Translations under genes and position numbers: made by a program
Part shown: positions 50,478 through 61,036 of the stretch, in pieces
Layout of the letters: the number at the start of each line of letters is the position of its first letter
How positions within the stretch are numbered: the first letter of the stretch is position 1
Notes under the pieces: model-generated
The model's input: the letters and a program-made list of their open reading frames with translations, nothing else
Told to the model about the DNA's origin: nothing
Databases searched by the model: none
NCBI GenBank assembly: GCA_002937505.1
Contig: PTJY01000005.1
Span: forward strand, 1-64,000
From: Alphaproteobacteria bacterium MarineAlpha12_Bin1
Lineage (GTDB): Bacteria > Pseudomonadota > Alphaproteobacteria > UBA6615
Direction: 5' to 3'
DNA: 64,000 nt

Positions 50478-51224
50478 CTAGAGACATTTTTTGGAAAAAA
50501 ATTCTTCCCTAGCATTTTTATAAAGTAGTTCTGATGCGTTTTCGACTGAGCTTTCCAAATTCTCAATGAATTCTCTTCGGTCAAGGCCAGGAGAAATTGC
50601 AGGCAGAAATTGGAAAGTTATGGTTCCTCTATACTTAGTAAATGGATTTCGTGACCAAAACAAACCAGAGTTCAGAGCTATAGGAACAACTGCTAGTCCT
50701 TCTTTCTCATAAAGAGCTATAATTCCAGGGTGGTAAACACCTTTTTGGCCGGGTTGTGTCCGAGTGCCTTCAGGAAAGATTACTATAGATCTGGCCGCCT
50801 TTATGCTGACACTTGACTGTAGGAGCATTGATTTAAGTGTTTTACTGCCTCCTTTCCTGTCTATTGCTATATGACCAGATCGTTTTAGATACCAACCGAA
50901 TAAAGGAATATTTAAAAGTTCTTTTTTTAAAATTATGGCTGGGTCTTTTATTAGTAAATTTACTGCTAGAGTATCCCATTCTGACTGATGCTTTACAGCG
51001 AATATAACAGGGCCGTTGGGCACTAAATGTGAACCGATTACTTTATGTTTGATACCTACTATTGATCTTAGAAGAAAAAAAACACCATGAATCCAAACAC
51101 GGCCTAAGGCCATAACTGTTTGGTAGGGAAAAGTTAAAAAAGGAATGCAGATTAGTCCCAGAAACACCGTCCAAAAATAAAAAAGAATAAGAAATATAAT
51201 TGTGAGTAATTTTTGCATTACCAA
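50478..51224 (-). CDS. 1-acyl-sn-glycerol-3-phosphate acyltransferase family protein
   Basis: PlsC-type acyltransferase of 248 residues. It has an N-terminal membrane segment (LLTIIFLILFYFWTVFLGLICIPF), the catalytic HX4D in VKHQSEWDTLAVN, the FPEGTRTQPGQKG substrate motif and VVPIALNSGLFW. It probably acylates lysophosphatidate in phospholipid synthesis. It follows the ydcF-like gene after eight bases in the run ftsE-ftsX-ydcF-plsC, the usual alphaproteobacterial order. Confidence 0.9.
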   Translation of the reverse strand: MVMQKLLTIIFLILFYFWTVFLGLICIPFLTFPYQTVMALGRVWIHGVFFLLRSIVGIKHKVIGSHLVPNGPVIFAVKHQSEWDTLAVNLLIKDPAIILKKELLNIPLFGWYLKRSGHIAIDRKGGSKTLKSMLLQSSVSIKAARSIVIFPEGTRTQPGQKGVYHPGIIALYEKEGLAVVPIALNSGLFWSRNPFTKYRGTITFQFLPAISPGLDRREFIENLESSVENASELLYKNAREEFFSKKCL

Positions 51225-51232
51225 TTTTAAAA

Positions 51233-51853
51233 CTAATTTGAAATTAATAGTATACGTAATTTTGTTATTAGGTACTTATTATATTCAGCTAATAGCAGGC
51301 GTATGGTTCCCGGCCATTTCCACCATTTGTTTAGGTGAACTTTTTTCGGATGAACAACATGGGAGAATACTGTCATATTTGGCAAGACCCTATCAAACTC
51401 TAATAAGCTTCTCGGTAAGTGGTAATTGGCAGTAACTATATGAATAGAGTTAAAACCTTCTGATGCCATCCATCTTGCTGTCTCCATAGCATTGCCAAAT
51501 GTATTATTAGCCTTATGGCCTAGGATTACACAGCAATCAATTTTTAAAATATCAATTTGTTGTTTTTGAAGTAACTTCCCTTTATCAATATCTATATCAA
51601 CACCAGATATTAAAAGCTTTTTTGCTTTACCACTAATTAAGAGCGAGAGGCCTAACTCGAGTCTACCCACTCCCCCCGTCAAAACTACTATTCCATCAGC
51701 TTTTTCTACTAAGCTCATATCAAATTTATGACGAGGAATTTCGTTAACAAATAAGTAAAACCCAAAACCCCAAATCAAAAAAAAGCCACCAACAATTAGT
51801 AAAAAAGACTTTGTAAAAACGTTTAAAGAGTGCTTTTTTCTTCGTCTTCTCAT
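51233..51853 (-). CDS. YdcF family (DUF218) membrane protein
   Basis: The 206-residue protein has a single N-terminal membrane segment (FLLIVGGFFLIWGFGFYLFV) and a DUF218 domain: ADGIVVLTGGVGRLELGLSLLISGKAKKLLISG, NTFGNAMETARWM and SIHIVTANYHLPRSLLEF. Family members are thought to act on envelope carbohydrate or vancomycin resistance (SanA, ElyC), but the reaction is not settled. It lies between ftsX and the plsC-like gene. Confidence 0.9.
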   Translation of the reverse strand: MRRRRKKHSLNVFTKSFLLIVGGFFLIWGFGFYLFVNEIPRHKFDMSLVEKADGIVVLTGGVGRLELGLSLLISGKAKKLLISGVDIDIDKGKLLQKQQIDILKIDCCVILGHKANNTFGNAMETARWMASEGFNSIHIVTANYHLPRSLLEFDRVLPNMTVFSHVVHPKKVHLNKWWKWPGTIRLLLAEYNKYLITKLRILLISN

Positions 51854-51863
51854 CTTTTTGGTG

Positions 51864-52736
51864 TCATGGCATTCTGGCTAAAGTTCTGAAAACTACCCTA
51901 CGAGTAGTTACAACAGAAACAACGATGGCCATTAAAGGGACTAAGATTAGTACAAACCAATTATTAAGAGATCCGATTGATTCGGAATATATTGAAAGCT
52001 CAATATCATGAGCAATTGTTTTAAATATATACAGAACGATAAATGCGGAAACACTGCCTATAAGGCTACCGATTATTGCTAAGTATAGAACCCTTAATTG
52101 GAATAGGTTGACTATATAAGTATCTTTAGCTCCCATTAAATGCAGTAAATTGATTATTGGGGTATGGACTGCTAATCCAGTTTTTGTAGCAAACATTACT
52201 GAGATAACTGAAATAACGCCGATTAATATTAATACTGCTACAGATATGGCTTTAATCTTTTCTGAGGCTGAAATTAACCTCATGAGCCATTCTCGATGAT
52301 CATCTACAATTATTTCAGGGATAACCTTTTTAAGTTTAAGTTTTAGTTCACTAATATTTTCAAACTTGTTTCTGTCAGTTTCTACGTCAATTACTTCGGG
52401 TAATAGAACGCTTATATTTTCAGTTCTTTTTCCCAACCAAGGTTCCATTAGAGTTAGTTTAGTAGAGCTATCCAGTAATTGAGCTTTTTTAATGCCTTTT
52501 GTAGATTTTAAAACTGTAATTACTTTTTGCAAATCATTCGATGAAGCTGTTTCCGGAGGAACTTGGATGGTTATATGGCTACTCAAATTTTTGTTCCAAC
52601 CGTTTATGGATTCGCTGACAGATAATGTTATGGCTAAAGCAAGTAGCCCTAAGAATACCATAAAAAAAATTATCCAGGGCAAAAAACGACCTACTTCGTC
52701 AGTGTCAAAAGGTAGTTCTTTTCGCAGTTGTTTCAC
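51864..52736 (-). CDS. ftsX: Cell division protein FtsX
   Basis: FtsX is the membrane part of the FtsEX complex, which controls cell-wall hydrolases at the septum. Four membrane segments are visible: about 20-40, with periplasmic part 45-165, then three further ones at about 170-190, 220-245 and 260-280. VITTRR-like VSVVTTRRVVFRTLARM is the C-terminus. The 290 residues are normal. ftsE lies nine bases upstream. The envC-like activator at 11391 would be its partner. Confidence 0.9.
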   Translation of the reverse strand: MKQLRKELPFDTDEVGRFLPWIIFFMVFLGLLALAITLSVSESINGWNKNLSSHITIQVPPETASSNDLQKVITVLKSTKGIKKAQLLDSSTKLTLMEPWLGKRTENISVLLPEVIDVETDRNKFENISELKLKLKKVIPEIIVDDHREWLMRLISASEKIKAISVAVLILIGVISVISVMFATKTGLAVHTPIINLLHLMGAKDTYIVNLFQLRVLYLAIIGSLIGSVSAFIVLYIFKTIAHDIELSIYSESIGSLNNWFVLILVPLMAIVVSVVTTRRVVFRTLARMP

Positions 52737-52745
52737 AAAAACACC

Positions 52746-53423
52746 CTATAATATATTCGAATTGTTATTAAGTATTTGCAGCTCTCCGTTAGTTAGTTTT
52801 ATAACTGGATGGTCTAATTTTTCCAAAAGTTTTTGGTTATGAGTTGCAATAATTACTGTTGTTCCAGTTTTATTAAGCTCTTCAAACAGGTGTATTAACC
52901 TTAAAGCAATATTGTCATCCACATTTCCTGTGGGTTCGTCAGCTAATAGCAGTCGTGGTTTAGCAATTATAGCTCTTGCAATAGCAATCCTCTGTTGTTG
53001 TCCGCCCGAAAGGGTGGCCGGTTTCGCCAGTATTTGATTGCCTAGGCCCACCCACATCAAAAGCTCTTTTACGTGTTTTTCAATAACGTCTTCACGTTCC
53101 TTAGAAATTCTTAATGGTAGGGCAACGTTATCGAATGCACTTAAGTGAGGGATTAAACGAAATTCCTGGAAAACTACCCCAATTTGACGCCGAATCATCG
53201 GTAGCTCTGAACGAGGAGTTAGAGCGATGTCGTGTCCCAAAAGGTGTACAAGACCTCTAGTTGGCCTCAAAGCCAAGTACATAAGCTTAAGAAGTGTTGT
53301 TTTACCTGCTCCGCTTGGGCCAGTGAGGAAATTAAATGAGCCTTCATCAAGAGAAAAGTTTAAATCTCGAAGAACTTCCGGTCCAATACCATAGCGCATT
53401 CCAACATTTTCAAAACGCAACAC
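52746..53423 (-). CDS. ftsE: Cell division ATP-binding protein FtsE
   Basis: FtsE is the ATPase of FtsEX. Walker A is GPSGAGKTTLLKLMY, the Q-loop lies in VVFQEFRLIPHLSAFDNVALPL, the ABC signature is LSGGQQQRIAIARAI and Walker B is LLLADEPTGNVD. The start is GTG (MLRFENVGMRYG). The 225 residues are normal. It is divergent from the zinc-ribbon gene, a conserved alphaproteobacterial arrangement. Confidence 0.96.
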   Translation of the reverse strand: MLRFENVGMRYGIGPEVLRDLNFSLDEGSFNFLTGPSGAGKTTLLKLMYLALRPTRGLVHLLGHDIALTPRSELPMIRRQIGVVFQEFRLIPHLSAFDNVALPLRISKEREDVIEKHVKELLMWVGLGNQILAKPATLSGGQQQRIAIARAIIAKPRLLLADEPTGNVDDNIALRLIHLFEELNKTGTTVIIATHNQKLLEKLDHPVIKLTNGELQILNNNSNIL

Positions 53424-53681
53424 GAGAATAAAGTATCCTTATTGTTTGCATTGAAATAATTTTAATTAGGTCAAAACTTTGTCTTGTAAAATACCATGTT
53501 TTAAAATTGCCACGTTGTTTATAGAACGTAAAGATATACTACATTTTCACTATACTTTGTCTTTTTCTATTAACTAAGATTAATTAAATTTCGAGTTAAA
53601 ACTAAATTATACTTGTAACAAATTTGTATTAATGCACTTGAGTGTCTCGCTTAATAAACAACAAATTTTGGATTTTGTTTT

Positions 53682-54053
53682 ATGATTTTAGAATGCTTAC
53701 AATGTTCTTCTCGGTTTTTTCTAGACTCCAGTAATTTATTGCCTAAAGGTCGCCGAGTTAAGTGCTGCAAATGCGGACATGTTTGGTATGAAAAACCAGA
53801 ATCACTACTCGCCTCAAAGCGAGAGGACGTTGCGTCATTGGAGGCAGACTATGTCCCAATCGTATCTGGCTCAAACCTTTCAGTAATTGTTGGTAAATTA
53901 GAAATAAATAAGACTTATACTTTGTGGTTGCTAGTAGCTGTCCTAGCTATTTTGATTGGTTGGTTCGCCTGGATTGGCAAACAATCAATCATAAAAATAT
54001 GGCCATTTATGAATGATGTTTACTCTGTTTTATACTCAATATTGGGTTATTAG
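53682..54053 (+). CDS. MJ0042-type zinc-ribbon membrane protein
   Basis: The 123-residue protein starts with a four-cysteine zinc ribbon (LECLQCSSRFFLD, then VKCCKCGHVWYEKP), followed by a linker and one membrane segment (LWLLVAVLAILIGWFAWI). It is shorter than many zinc-ribbon/DUF3426 proteins at this position. Its function is unknown; the location opposite ftsEX is conserved in alphaproteobacteria. Confidence 0.85.
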   Translation: MILECLQCSSRFFLDSSNLLPKGRRVKCCKCGHVWYEKPESLLASKREDVASLEADYVPIVSGSNLSVIVGKLEINKTYTLWLLVAVLAILIGWFAWIGKQSIIKIWPFMNDVYSVLYSILGY

Positions 54054-54059
54054 CCCTCT

Positions 54060-55319
54060 TTATTGCCAGGGCGCTAATCGGTCTCGTTGCAATTGTTCTT
54101 CCAGAGTTTCGCGGGGTCTGATTAAGGCATAGTCTTCATGGTTTACAAGTACTTCTGGCACAAGTGGTCGACTATTATAGGTTGAGGACATAACTGCACC
54201 GTAGGCGCCTGTATCGCGAATAGCTAATAATTCGTGAGGTTTTAAATTACCAAATGGTTGATCTTTCAAGAAGGTATCCCCTGTTTCACAGACTGGGCCA
54301 ACAACATCATAATTTTTTAGTTCGGAGAGGGCTTCAGGTTCTATCACTTGTTGTATTGCATGCGGAGCGTTATACAATGCTGGGCGCAGTAAATCGTTCA
54401 TAGCAGCGTCAATAATTACAAAGCGTTTAAGGGTGTTATCTTTAATGTATATTATGCGCGTTAGTAATATGCCTGCCTTTGCCGTTAAGTACCTGCCAGG
54501 CTCAAATATTAGTTCGCAATTAAGATCTCCTAATGTTGAATTCACAACAGAAGCGTAATCTACTGGAGTGGGTGTTTTTTCGCCCACATAAGAAACACCT
54601 AGCCCTCCGCCCAAATCCAGTCGGCTGATAGGTATTCCTTCTGAACGTAACTTTTTTGTAAGATTTGCGACATGTGTAAAAGCGTCATTAAATGGTGCAA
54701 CGTCCGTTAATTGACTTCCAATATGAACTGCTATGGAAATAGGATTGATTCCTGGTAAAGAGGAGGCCAGTGCGAAAGCTTCAGAGGCTTGATCAATATT
54801 AATGCCGAATTTATCCTGTTTTCTGCCAGTTGAGATTTTTTGATGTGTTTCTGCATCAACGTCAGGATTAATGCGGATTCCAACTTCAGCATTAATATTT
54901 TTACTCACCGCTATATCAGATAAGCTCTTTAGTTCGACCAGTGATTCTACGTTAAATTGGTAAATTCCTGCTTTTAGTCCTGCATTTATTTCCTCTTTAG
55001 TTTTCCCCACTCCAGAATAAACTATGTCTTTAGCAGAAATACCAGCTGCAAGTGCGCGTTCGAGTTCGCCTTCAGAAACGACATCTGCTCCAGCCCCTAG
55101 TTTTGAAAAAGTACTAATAACTGCGAGGTTTGAGTTAGATTTAACCGCAAAACATATTTTGGCATTGTGTTCAGTAAAGGCTTCGCTAAAGCTCCTGTAT
55201 GCGCTTACCATTTCGCTGGTTGAGTAAACATACACAGGAGATCCAACATCCTTTACTATTGCGGATAAAGGTACGTTTTCAACGCACATCTCTCCATTTT
55301 TATATGCAAATGCAGTCAT
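54060..55319 (-). CDS. lysA: Diaminopimelate decarboxylase
   Basis: LysA makes lysine from meso-diaminopimelate with PLP. The Schiff-base lysine is in ICFAVKSNSNLAVI, the glycine-rich PLP phosphate motif is LDLGGGLGVSY, and GPVCETGDTFLKD carries the active-site cysteine. The 419 residues are normal. It follows argH and the small lipoprotein gene on the same strand, and its stop is six bases from that of the convergent zinc-ribbon gene. Confidence 0.97.
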   Translation of the reverse strand: MTAFAYKNGEMCVENVPLSAIVKDVGSPVYVYSTSEMVSAYRSFSEAFTEHNAKICFAVKSNSNLAVISTFSKLGAGADVVSEGELERALAAGISAKDIVYSGVGKTKEEINAGLKAGIYQFNVESLVELKSLSDIAVSKNINAEVGIRINPDVDAETHQKISTGRKQDKFGINIDQASEAFALASSLPGINPISIAVHIGSQLTDVAPFNDAFTHVANLTKKLRSEGIPISRLDLGGGLGVSYVGEKTPTPVDYASVVNSTLGDLNCELIFEPGRYLTAKAGILLTRIIYIKDNTLKRFVIIDAAMNDLLRPALYNAPHAIQQVIEPEALSELKNYDVVGPVCETGDTFLKDQPFGNLKPHELLAIRDTGAYGAVMSSTYNSRPLVPEVLVNHEDYALIRPRETLEEQLQRDRLAPWQ

Positions 55320-55331
55320 AACGCAGGTAGC

Positions 55332-55466
55332 TTAATGTGAAGGATAAGTTTTAGGGTAAATAACCTTTTTACCCTCTGGTGGCTCTGGGGGGCCTTTTTT
55401 TCCGCAAGCTGTCATAGTAATTAACATTATCATTGCAATGTGAATTAAAACAGAACGAATATACAA
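55332..55466 (-). CDS. lptM: Small lipoprotein, LptM/YifL type
   Basis: This gene is absent from the track because it is short and starts with TTG (55466). The 44-residue product has a positively charged start, a hydrophobic stretch and a lipobox with lipidated Cys (LITMTACGKKGPPEPPEGK). The CGKKGPP signature is that of LptM, which assists maturation of the LptD-LptE lipopolysaccharide translocon. GGAGAAG lies five bases before the TTG. It begins one base after the argH stop and lies 12 bases before lysA, the usual argH-lptM-lysA order. Confidence 0.85.
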   Translation of the reverse strand: MYIRSVLIHIAMIMLITMTACGKKGPPEPPEGKKVIYPKTYPSH

Positions 55467-55467
55467 G

Positions 55468-56877
55468 TCACTTCTCCAGAAATCTTTTGCGAGCGGCTAG
55501 TATTGCTTCCTTGACTTTAATGGGAGCCGTGCCACCTTCACTAATTCGACTAGACACAGCGTCTTCTATAGAAAGCACTGAAAGCGCATCACGTGTTATT
55601 CTAGAATCTATTTTTTGTATGTCTTTAATTGGAAGTTCTTCTAAAGAAATATTTCTTTTCTCTGCCTCTTTAACTACTTCTCCTGTAACTCTGTGCGCCT
55701 CCCGAAACGGTAGGCCTGCGACCGAGACAAGCCAATCTGCAAGATCTGTAGCAGTTGGGTATCCTTTTTTAGCAGCAATCAGCATTGATTCAGAATTTGG
55801 AACAAAGTCTTCTACGAGACCTTTCATTGCTCCCAAAGCAAGATATAAAGAGTCGGCTGTATCGAAAACTGGCTCTTTGTCCTCTTGCATATCTTTACTA
55901 TAAGCCAGCGGGAGTCCTTTCATGACAGTAAGGAGGGACAATAGGTTCCCAAAAACTCGTCCCGCCTTGGCTCTTGAAAGTTCTGCTGCATCCGGATTTC
56001 TTTTTTGGGGCATCATTGAGCTGCCCGTTGTGAAAGCGTCAGATAAAGTTACGAAAGCAAACCCATCTGAGCACCATAAAACGATCTCTTCAGATAATCT
56101 TGATAAATGAACCATTGTAATAGCTGCAACGGATAAGAACTCGATAGCGAAGTCTCTATCAGAGACCGCGTCTAAAGAGTTTGCCATTGGCCTATCAAAA
56201 CCTAAATTTCTCGCTGTGTGCTTTCTATCTATAGGATACGAGGTTCCAGCCAGAGCTCCTGATCCCAAAGGAGATTCGTTAAGACGTTTTCTGCAGTCTG
56301 CAAATCGTCCTCGATCACGACCAAACATTTCTACATATGCTAATAAGTGGTGCCCCATTGTTATCGGTTGGGCGGTTTGAAGATGTGTAAACCCAGGCAT
56401 TAACAAGTCACAAAACTTATCAGCTCGAATGATTAGTGACTCTTGTAGGTTTTGTAATTCAGAATCAAGATGGTCGATTGAATCCCTAACCCATAAACGT
56501 AAATCCGTTGCCACTTGATCATTTCGTGAGCGTGCTGTGTGTAAACGCCCGGCCGGTTCTCCTATTATTTCTTCTAGTCGGGCTTCGATGTTCATGTGTA
56601 TGTCTTCAAGCGTTTCAGAAAATTGAAAGCTTTCATTCTCTATCTCAGTTTTAATCGTTTTTAGCCCTTTTATAATTGCGTTGCCGTCTGTTGAAGATAA
56701 GATCTTCTGGGCTACTAACATCTCACAGTGTGCTATAGAACCTTCAATATCTTGTTCAAATAGCCTTTTGTCGAAATTAATTGATGCATTAATTTCTTGC
56801 ATTATTTCTGCAGGGCCGCTGGAATAGCGTCCACCCCACCTTGAGTTAGAAGATTTATTTGTGTTTTTTGGTTTCAT
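55468..56877 (-). CDS. argH: Argininosuccinate lyase
   Basis: ArgH cleaves argininosuccinate to arginine and fumarate. The family signature is [34 protein letters not shown] and [21 protein letters not shown] are conserved active-site regions. At 469 residues it is full length. It is divergent from the tlpA-like gene and followed by lptM and lysA. Confidence 0.97.
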   Translation of the reverse strand: MKPKNTNKSSNSRWGGRYSSGPAEIMQEINASINFDKRLFEQDIEGSIAHCEMLVAQKILSSTDGNAIIKGLKTIKTEIENESFQFSETLEDIHMNIEARLEEIIGEPAGRLHTARSRNDQVATDLRLWVRDSIDHLDSELQNLQESLIIRADKFCDLLMPGFTHLQTAQPITMGHHLLAYVEMFGRDRGRFADCRKRLNESPLGSGALAGTSYPIDRKHTARNLGFDRPMANSLDAVSDRDFAIEFLSVAAITMVHLSRLSEEIVLWCSDGFAFVTLSDAFTTGSSMMPQKRNPDAAELSRAKAGRVFGNLLSLLTVMKGLPLAYSKDMQEDKEPVFDTADSLYLALGAMKGLVEDFVPNSESMLIAAKKGYPTATDLADWLVSVAGLPFREAHRVTGEVVKEAEKRNISLEELPIKDIQKIDSRITRDALSVLSIEDAVSSRISEGGTAPIKVKEAILAARKRFLEK

Positions 56878-56916
56878 TTTTTCAGTTTATTAATCTGTGT
56901 ATATAGGAACATCAGT

Positions 56917-57477
56917 TTGCGAATATTAACACTTATTATGGTATTAGCGCCCTCAATCTTTGTTGCGTTATATATTCATATAGGTCACAGTGACCAGCTA
57001 GTAAAAAAAAATATACAAAACTTTATCGAATTAGAGACATTGGCGCCAGTGCCGAGCCTACCTCTATTATCAAAGGATAATAGCTCAGTAACCCTTGAAA
57101 ACCTTCGTGGCAAGTTTCTTCTTGTTAATTTCTGGGCAACATGGTGTGCCCCATGTGTGAAAGAATTACCTTCTTTAAATAGGCTTAATAAAAAATTAAC
57201 AAACAAGGGCTTCGATGTTGTTTTAATTAGTCAGGATCTGGGAGGTTTTAGTCAGATAGAAAAATATCTTAAAAAACTTAACATTAAAATGAAGTACACA
57301 TTTATTGATGAGAAGCTAAATTTTTCTCGTGCTGCCAAAGTAACCGCTATTCCCACGACTATCCTTATCTCTCCCGAAGGTAAAGAAATTGGACGTTTAG
57401 TAGGCGCAATAGAGTGGGACAGCATAGATGTCATTAAAATGTTGGAGAGATATAAGGAAAAAATATTGCAGAAATGA
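56917..57477 (+). CDS. TlpA-like thiol:disulfide oxidoreductase
   Basis: The 186-residue protein has an N-terminal membrane anchor or signal (ILTLIMVLAPSIFVALYIHI) and a thioredoxin fold with active site WATWCAPCVKELP. TAIPTTILISPEGK provides the cis-proline. TlpA-type proteins reduce periplasmic disulfides, often for cytochrome oxidase copper or cytochrome c assembly. It is divergent from argH, with 39 bases between the starts. Confidence 0.92.
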   Translation: MRILTLIMVLAPSIFVALYIHIGHSDQLVKKNIQNFIELETLAPVPSLPLLSKDNSSVTLENLRGKFLLVNFWATWCAPCVKELPSLNRLNKKLTNKGFDVVLISQDLGGFSQIEKYLKKLNIKMKYTFIDEKLNFSRAAKVTAIPTTILISPEGKEIGRLVGAIEWDSIDVIKMLERYKEKILQK

Positions 57478-57552
57478 AAACTATCGGTTTCTTTGAACGG
57501 CAAAACAATATATTAAAAAGTTTCTGATGTAGATGATTTAATACAAACTTGC

Positions 57553-58425
57553 CTATCGTGTGGCTACCGGTGTATCACCAGAGTAATCGTAAAATCCTCT
57601 GCCAGTTTTGCGTCCTAACCAACCGGCTTCAACGTATTTTACTAGAAGCGGGCAGGGGCGATATTTGGAGTCTGCCAAGCCTTCATAAAGGACTTGCATG
57701 ACAGACAAACATGTATCTAGGCCAATAAAATCTGCAAGCTCTAAGGGCCCCATCGGATGGTTTGCGCCAAGTTTCATAGAGATATCGATGCTTTCTATAT
57801 TACCTACGCCTTCATAAAGAGAGTAGATTGCTTCATTAATCATTGGGAGTAGTATGCGGTTAACTATAAATGCAGGAAAATCTTCTGAAACAGTCCCAAC
57901 TTTGCCGAGCTTTTTTGTCAATTCTTCAATAATGTTAAAAGTTTCTTCGCTTGTGGCTAGTCCCCGAATAAGCTCAACAAGCTTCATTACAGGAACAGGG
58001 TTCATAAAGTGCATTCCTATGAACTTATCGGGGCGGTCAGTTGTAGACGCTAACCTAGTAATGGAGATAGAAGATGTATTTGAGGCTATAATGGTTTTAT
58101 CAGATAAGTGAGGGCAGAGTTCCTTAAAAATCTGTATTTTAATTTTTTCTGTTTCTGTCGCAGCTTCAATAACCAAGTCACAGTCAGAAACGGAGTCAAG
58201 ATTAGTTCCAGTATCGATTCTGTTAAGAGCCTCTTTTTTGTCTAGTTCCTCGATCAAACTTCTTTTTACCTGACGATCAAGGTTATCATTAATTTTCGTA
58301 ATAGAATTTTCAAGCTGTTCTGAGGAAATATCCATTAGCCTTACTTGATAATCTGACAAAGCACAAACGTGGGCTATTCCAGCGCCCATCTGGCCAGCAC
58401 CAATGATTCCGATTTTGTTTAACAT
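57553..58425 (-). CDS. 3-hydroxybutyryl-CoA dehydrogenase
   Basis: A 290-residue short-chain 3-hydroxyacyl-CoA dehydrogenase. The NAD-binding motif is [18 protein letters not shown], the catalytic His lies in [21 protein letters not shown] and the C-terminal domain has [16 protein letters not shown]. It oxidises 3-hydroxybutyryl-CoA in butanoate or fatty-acid metabolism. It follows etfBA on the same strand, so the flavoprotein pair and this enzyme form a beta-oxidation-related unit. Confidence 0.95.
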   Translation of the reverse strand: MLNKIGIIGAGQMGAGIAHVCALSDYQVRLMDISSEQLENSITKINDNLDRQVKRSLIEELDKKEALNRIDTGTNLDSVSDCDLVIEAATETEKIKIQIFKELCPHLSDKTIIASNTSSISITRLASTTDRPDKFIGMHFMNPVPVMKLVELIRGLATSEETFNIIEELTKKLGKVGTVSEDFPAFIVNRILLPMINEAIYSLYEGVGNIESIDISMKLGANHPMGPLELADFIGLDTCLSVMQVLYEGLADSKYRPCPLLVKYVEAGWLGRKTGRGFYDYSGDTPVATR

Positions 58426-58461
58426 ACAACCAGCACTCTATTAATCATTCGTTATTTAACT

Positions 58462-59418
58462 TTAATCAAGAATTTTTTGTAATTCAGCATTGAATTCAGG
58501 TAAAGCTTGGAACAAATCTGCAACTAAACCATAGTCAGCAACCTGGAAAATTGGTGCCTCTTCATCTTTATTTATTGCTACAATTATTTTTGAATCTTTC
58601 ATGCCTGCTAGATGCTGTATGGCGCCGGAGATTCCAACAGCAATATAAAGCTCGGGAGCAACAACTTTACCGGTCTGCCCTACCTGCCAGTCATTCGGGA
58701 CGAAACCAGCATCGACAGCGGCTCTTGACGCTCCCATGGCTGCGCCCAGCTTTTCAGCGATAGGTTCAATGAGATCAAAATTTTCTCCGGAACCCATTCC
58801 TCGTCCCCCAGAAATAATTACTTGAGCTGTCGTTAACTCAGGTCGGTCGCCAGCAGATTCAGAAGTATTAATAAAGCGAGATTGTTCAGAGTCATCACTG
58901 CCATCAATGGATATAATCTCAGCTTTTTCTCCCTCTTTCGAAGTTTGTTCAAAGGCTGTTGACCTAACAGATATTACTTTAATTGTATCCATTGACTTAA
59001 CGGTGGCCATTGCATTGCCAGCATAAATTGGTCTTACAAAAGTTTCTTCGTCTATTACTTCTGAAATTTCCGATATTTGTTGAACATCTAATAAGGCTGC
59101 TACCCTGGGTAAAAAGTTTTTACCAAATGTTGTGGCGGGAGCTAAGATATGGCCATAATCTTTGGCCAGAGAAACAACCAAGCTTGCAAGGTTTTCTGCC
59201 AGGGCGTGTTCATAAGAAGAGTTGTCAGCTTGAATTACCGAAACTATCCTTTCTATGTTTGATGCTTCTTCGGAAACTTCAGAACAGCCTTTTCCTGCCA
59301 CTAGAACACTAATTTCCCCCGCACCATGCTCAGAAAGTTCTATAGCAGCGCTTATAGTATTCAAAGTTGATGGTTGTAGTGCTTTATTGTCGTGTTCTGC
59401 GATTACAAGTATGGCCAT
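58462..59418 (-). CDS. etfA: Electron transfer flavoprotein alpha subunit
   Basis: EtfA carries FAD and hands electrons from acyl-CoA dehydrogenases to ETF-ubiquinone oxidoreductase. The FAD-binding C-terminal half shows [52 protein letters not shown] and [13 protein letters not shown]. The 318 residues are normal. It shares base 59418 with etfB, so the two are coupled. Confidence 0.97.
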   Translation of the reverse strand: MAILVIAEHDNKALQPSTLNTISAAIELSEHGAGEISVLVAGKGCSEVSEEASNIERIVSVIQADNSSYEHALAENLASLVVSLAKDYGHILAPATTFGKNFLPRVAALLDVQQISEISEVIDEETFVRPIYAGNAMATVKSMDTIKVISVRSTAFEQTSKEGEKAEIISIDGSDDSEQSRFINTSESAGDRPELTTAQVIISGGRGMGSGENFDLIEPIAEKLGAAMGASRAAVDAGFVPNDWQVGQTGKVVAPELYIAVGISGAIQHLAGMKDSKIIVAINKDEEAPIFQVADYGLVADLFQALPEFNAELQKILD

Positions 59419-60167
59419 TAAATTACCCTCGCTTCATTTTTTAGTTTATCGACTAGCGAAGCAACAGAATCAACCATAACGCCAGCCTCACGCTGTTTTG
59501 GCGCCTCTACGGATAGTATTTCTAATCTTGGGGCTGCATCTATTCCAAGCTCTGCTATTGAAAACTCATCAATAGGTTTTTTCTTGGCTTTCATTATATT
59601 TGGTAATGAAGCATAGCGAGGTTCATTGAGACGTAGATCAACCGTTACTATTGCAGGTAAATTGACCTCAATGATTTCTAAACCACTATCTACTTCCCTT
59701 GTTATTTCAGCTTTTCCATTTTGTATATCAATTTTCGATGCAAAAGTGCCTTGCGCCCATCCCAAAAGGGCGGCCAACTTTTGTCCAGTCTGATTTGAAT
59801 CATCATCAATTGCTTGTTTGCCCAGTATTACCAATTCCGGAGATTCTTTTTCAACTAGAGCTCTAAGCAATTTTGCTACTGCTAGAGGCTCAATATCTTC
59901 GTCTGTTTTAATATGTATGCCTCTGTCAGCGCCCATGGCCAAAGCAGTTCGTATAGTTTCTTGACACTGCTGAACACCTATAGAAACAGCAATAATTTCT
60001 TCAGCTTTACCCGCCTCTTTCAGGCGCACGGCTTCTTCGACGGATATTTCGTCAAAAGGATTCATGGACATTTTGACGTTAGCAATTTCAACGCCTGTTT
60101 TATCTGCTTTGACACGTACTTTGACGTTGTAGTCAATAACACGTTTAATTGGTACCAGAACCTTCAT
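59418..60167 (-). CDS. etfB: Electron transfer flavoprotein beta subunit
   Basis: EtfB binds AMP and pairs with Etf[21 protein letters not shown] and [11 protein letters not shown] are typical; the AMP-binding and signature loop is [24 protein letters not shown]. The track uses GTG 60179. I use ATG 60167 because AGGTGA, which includes that GTG, makes a good ribosome-binding site for it. The gene lies about 150 bases downstream of the adenosyltransferase gene. Confidence 0.96.
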   Translation of the reverse strand: MKVLVPIKRVIDYNVKVRVKADKTGVEIANVKMSMNPFDEISVEEAVRLKEAGKAEEIIAVSIGVQQCQETIRTALAMGADRGIHIKTDEDIEPLAVAKLLRALVEKESPELVILGKQAIDDDSNQTGQKLAALLGWAQGTFASKIDIQNGKAEITREVDSGLEIIEVNLPAIVTVDLRLNEPRYASLPNIMKAKKKPIDEFSIAELGIDAAPRLEILSVEAPKQREAGVMVDSVASLVDKLKNEARVI

Positions 60168-60316
60168 GATTTGTTTCACCTGTTTTTGTTTTACACATAT
60201 TTGGTTTTAGTGAAATTAGAAGAAATTAGTTTAAAACCTTTGTCTGTGTTGAAAGTTATAAAAAAACATAGAAAAATGCCTAACCAGTTTTAGTTAGTCA
60301 ATGATACAGAAGGTTA

Positions 60317-60889
60317 TTATCGATTGTCACCTGGCACCCAGAGAATTTCTTTTTTTCTTTCATTATTCATATATCTAGCTAAGACAAATAAATGATCGGA
60401 GAGCCTGTTTATATATTTTAAAGAATTGGAATTAATTGATTCCGTATTAGAAAGATCAACCATAATTCTTTCTGCTCTTCTAGTTATAGTTCGTGCAAGG
60501 TGTAGATATGACGCGGCTTCAGTTCCTCCGGGAAGAATAAACGAGCTTAAGCTAGGTATACCAGAGTTAAGCTCATCAATTTCTTGCTCTAAACGTTCAA
60601 CCTGTTTTGCTAATATTCTGAGAGCTGATTTTTCGTGTTTCTGACCTTCTTTGGGAATACAAAGATCTGCCCCTAAATCAAACAGGTCGTTTTGGATGCG
60701 AAAAAGCATTTTGTCTATATGTGTGTTTTTTTCTGTGTGTAGGCGCACAATTCCTATTATTGAATTTACCTCATCAACGGTGCCAAACGCTTCAATTCTC
60801 TTGGTAGATTTTAAAACTCGTTCTCCTGATCCAAGAGAAGTTTTTCCTGCGTCTCCACCTCGAGTATAAATACGTGTTAGTTTTACCAT
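60317..60889 (-). CDS. Cob(I)alamin adenosyltransferase, PduO type
   Basis: The 190-residue enzyme transfers adenosyl from ATP to cob(I)alamin, making coenzyme B12. The PduO-type signature is TRGGDAGKTSLGSGERVLKSTKRIEAFGTVDEVNS, with the C-terminal LSDHLFVLARYMN. The link to methylmalonyl-CoA mutase is suggested by its standard position upstream of etfBA in alphaproteobacteria; no mutase gene is present here. Confidence 0.93.
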   Translation of the reverse strand: MVKLTRIYTRGGDAGKTSLGSGERVLKSTKRIEAFGTVDEVNSIIGIVRLHTEKNTHIDKMLFRIQNDLFDLGADLCIPKEGQKHEKSALRILAKQVERLEQEIDELNSGIPSLSSFILPGGTEAASYLHLARTITRRAERIMVDLSNTESINSNSLKYINRLSDHLFVLARYMNNERKKEILWVPGDNR

Positions 60890-61036
60890 AATTTTTTTCG
60901 TCCCTAGGCAAAATAGATAATAGAACTAACCAGGCTTTAGCAACAAGTGATGTGTTTGCATTCAGTAAAATATAAAATACATCAAAATATAACTATAATG
61001 TATTTTAATTAAATAATTTATTAGGAGAGTCAATAA

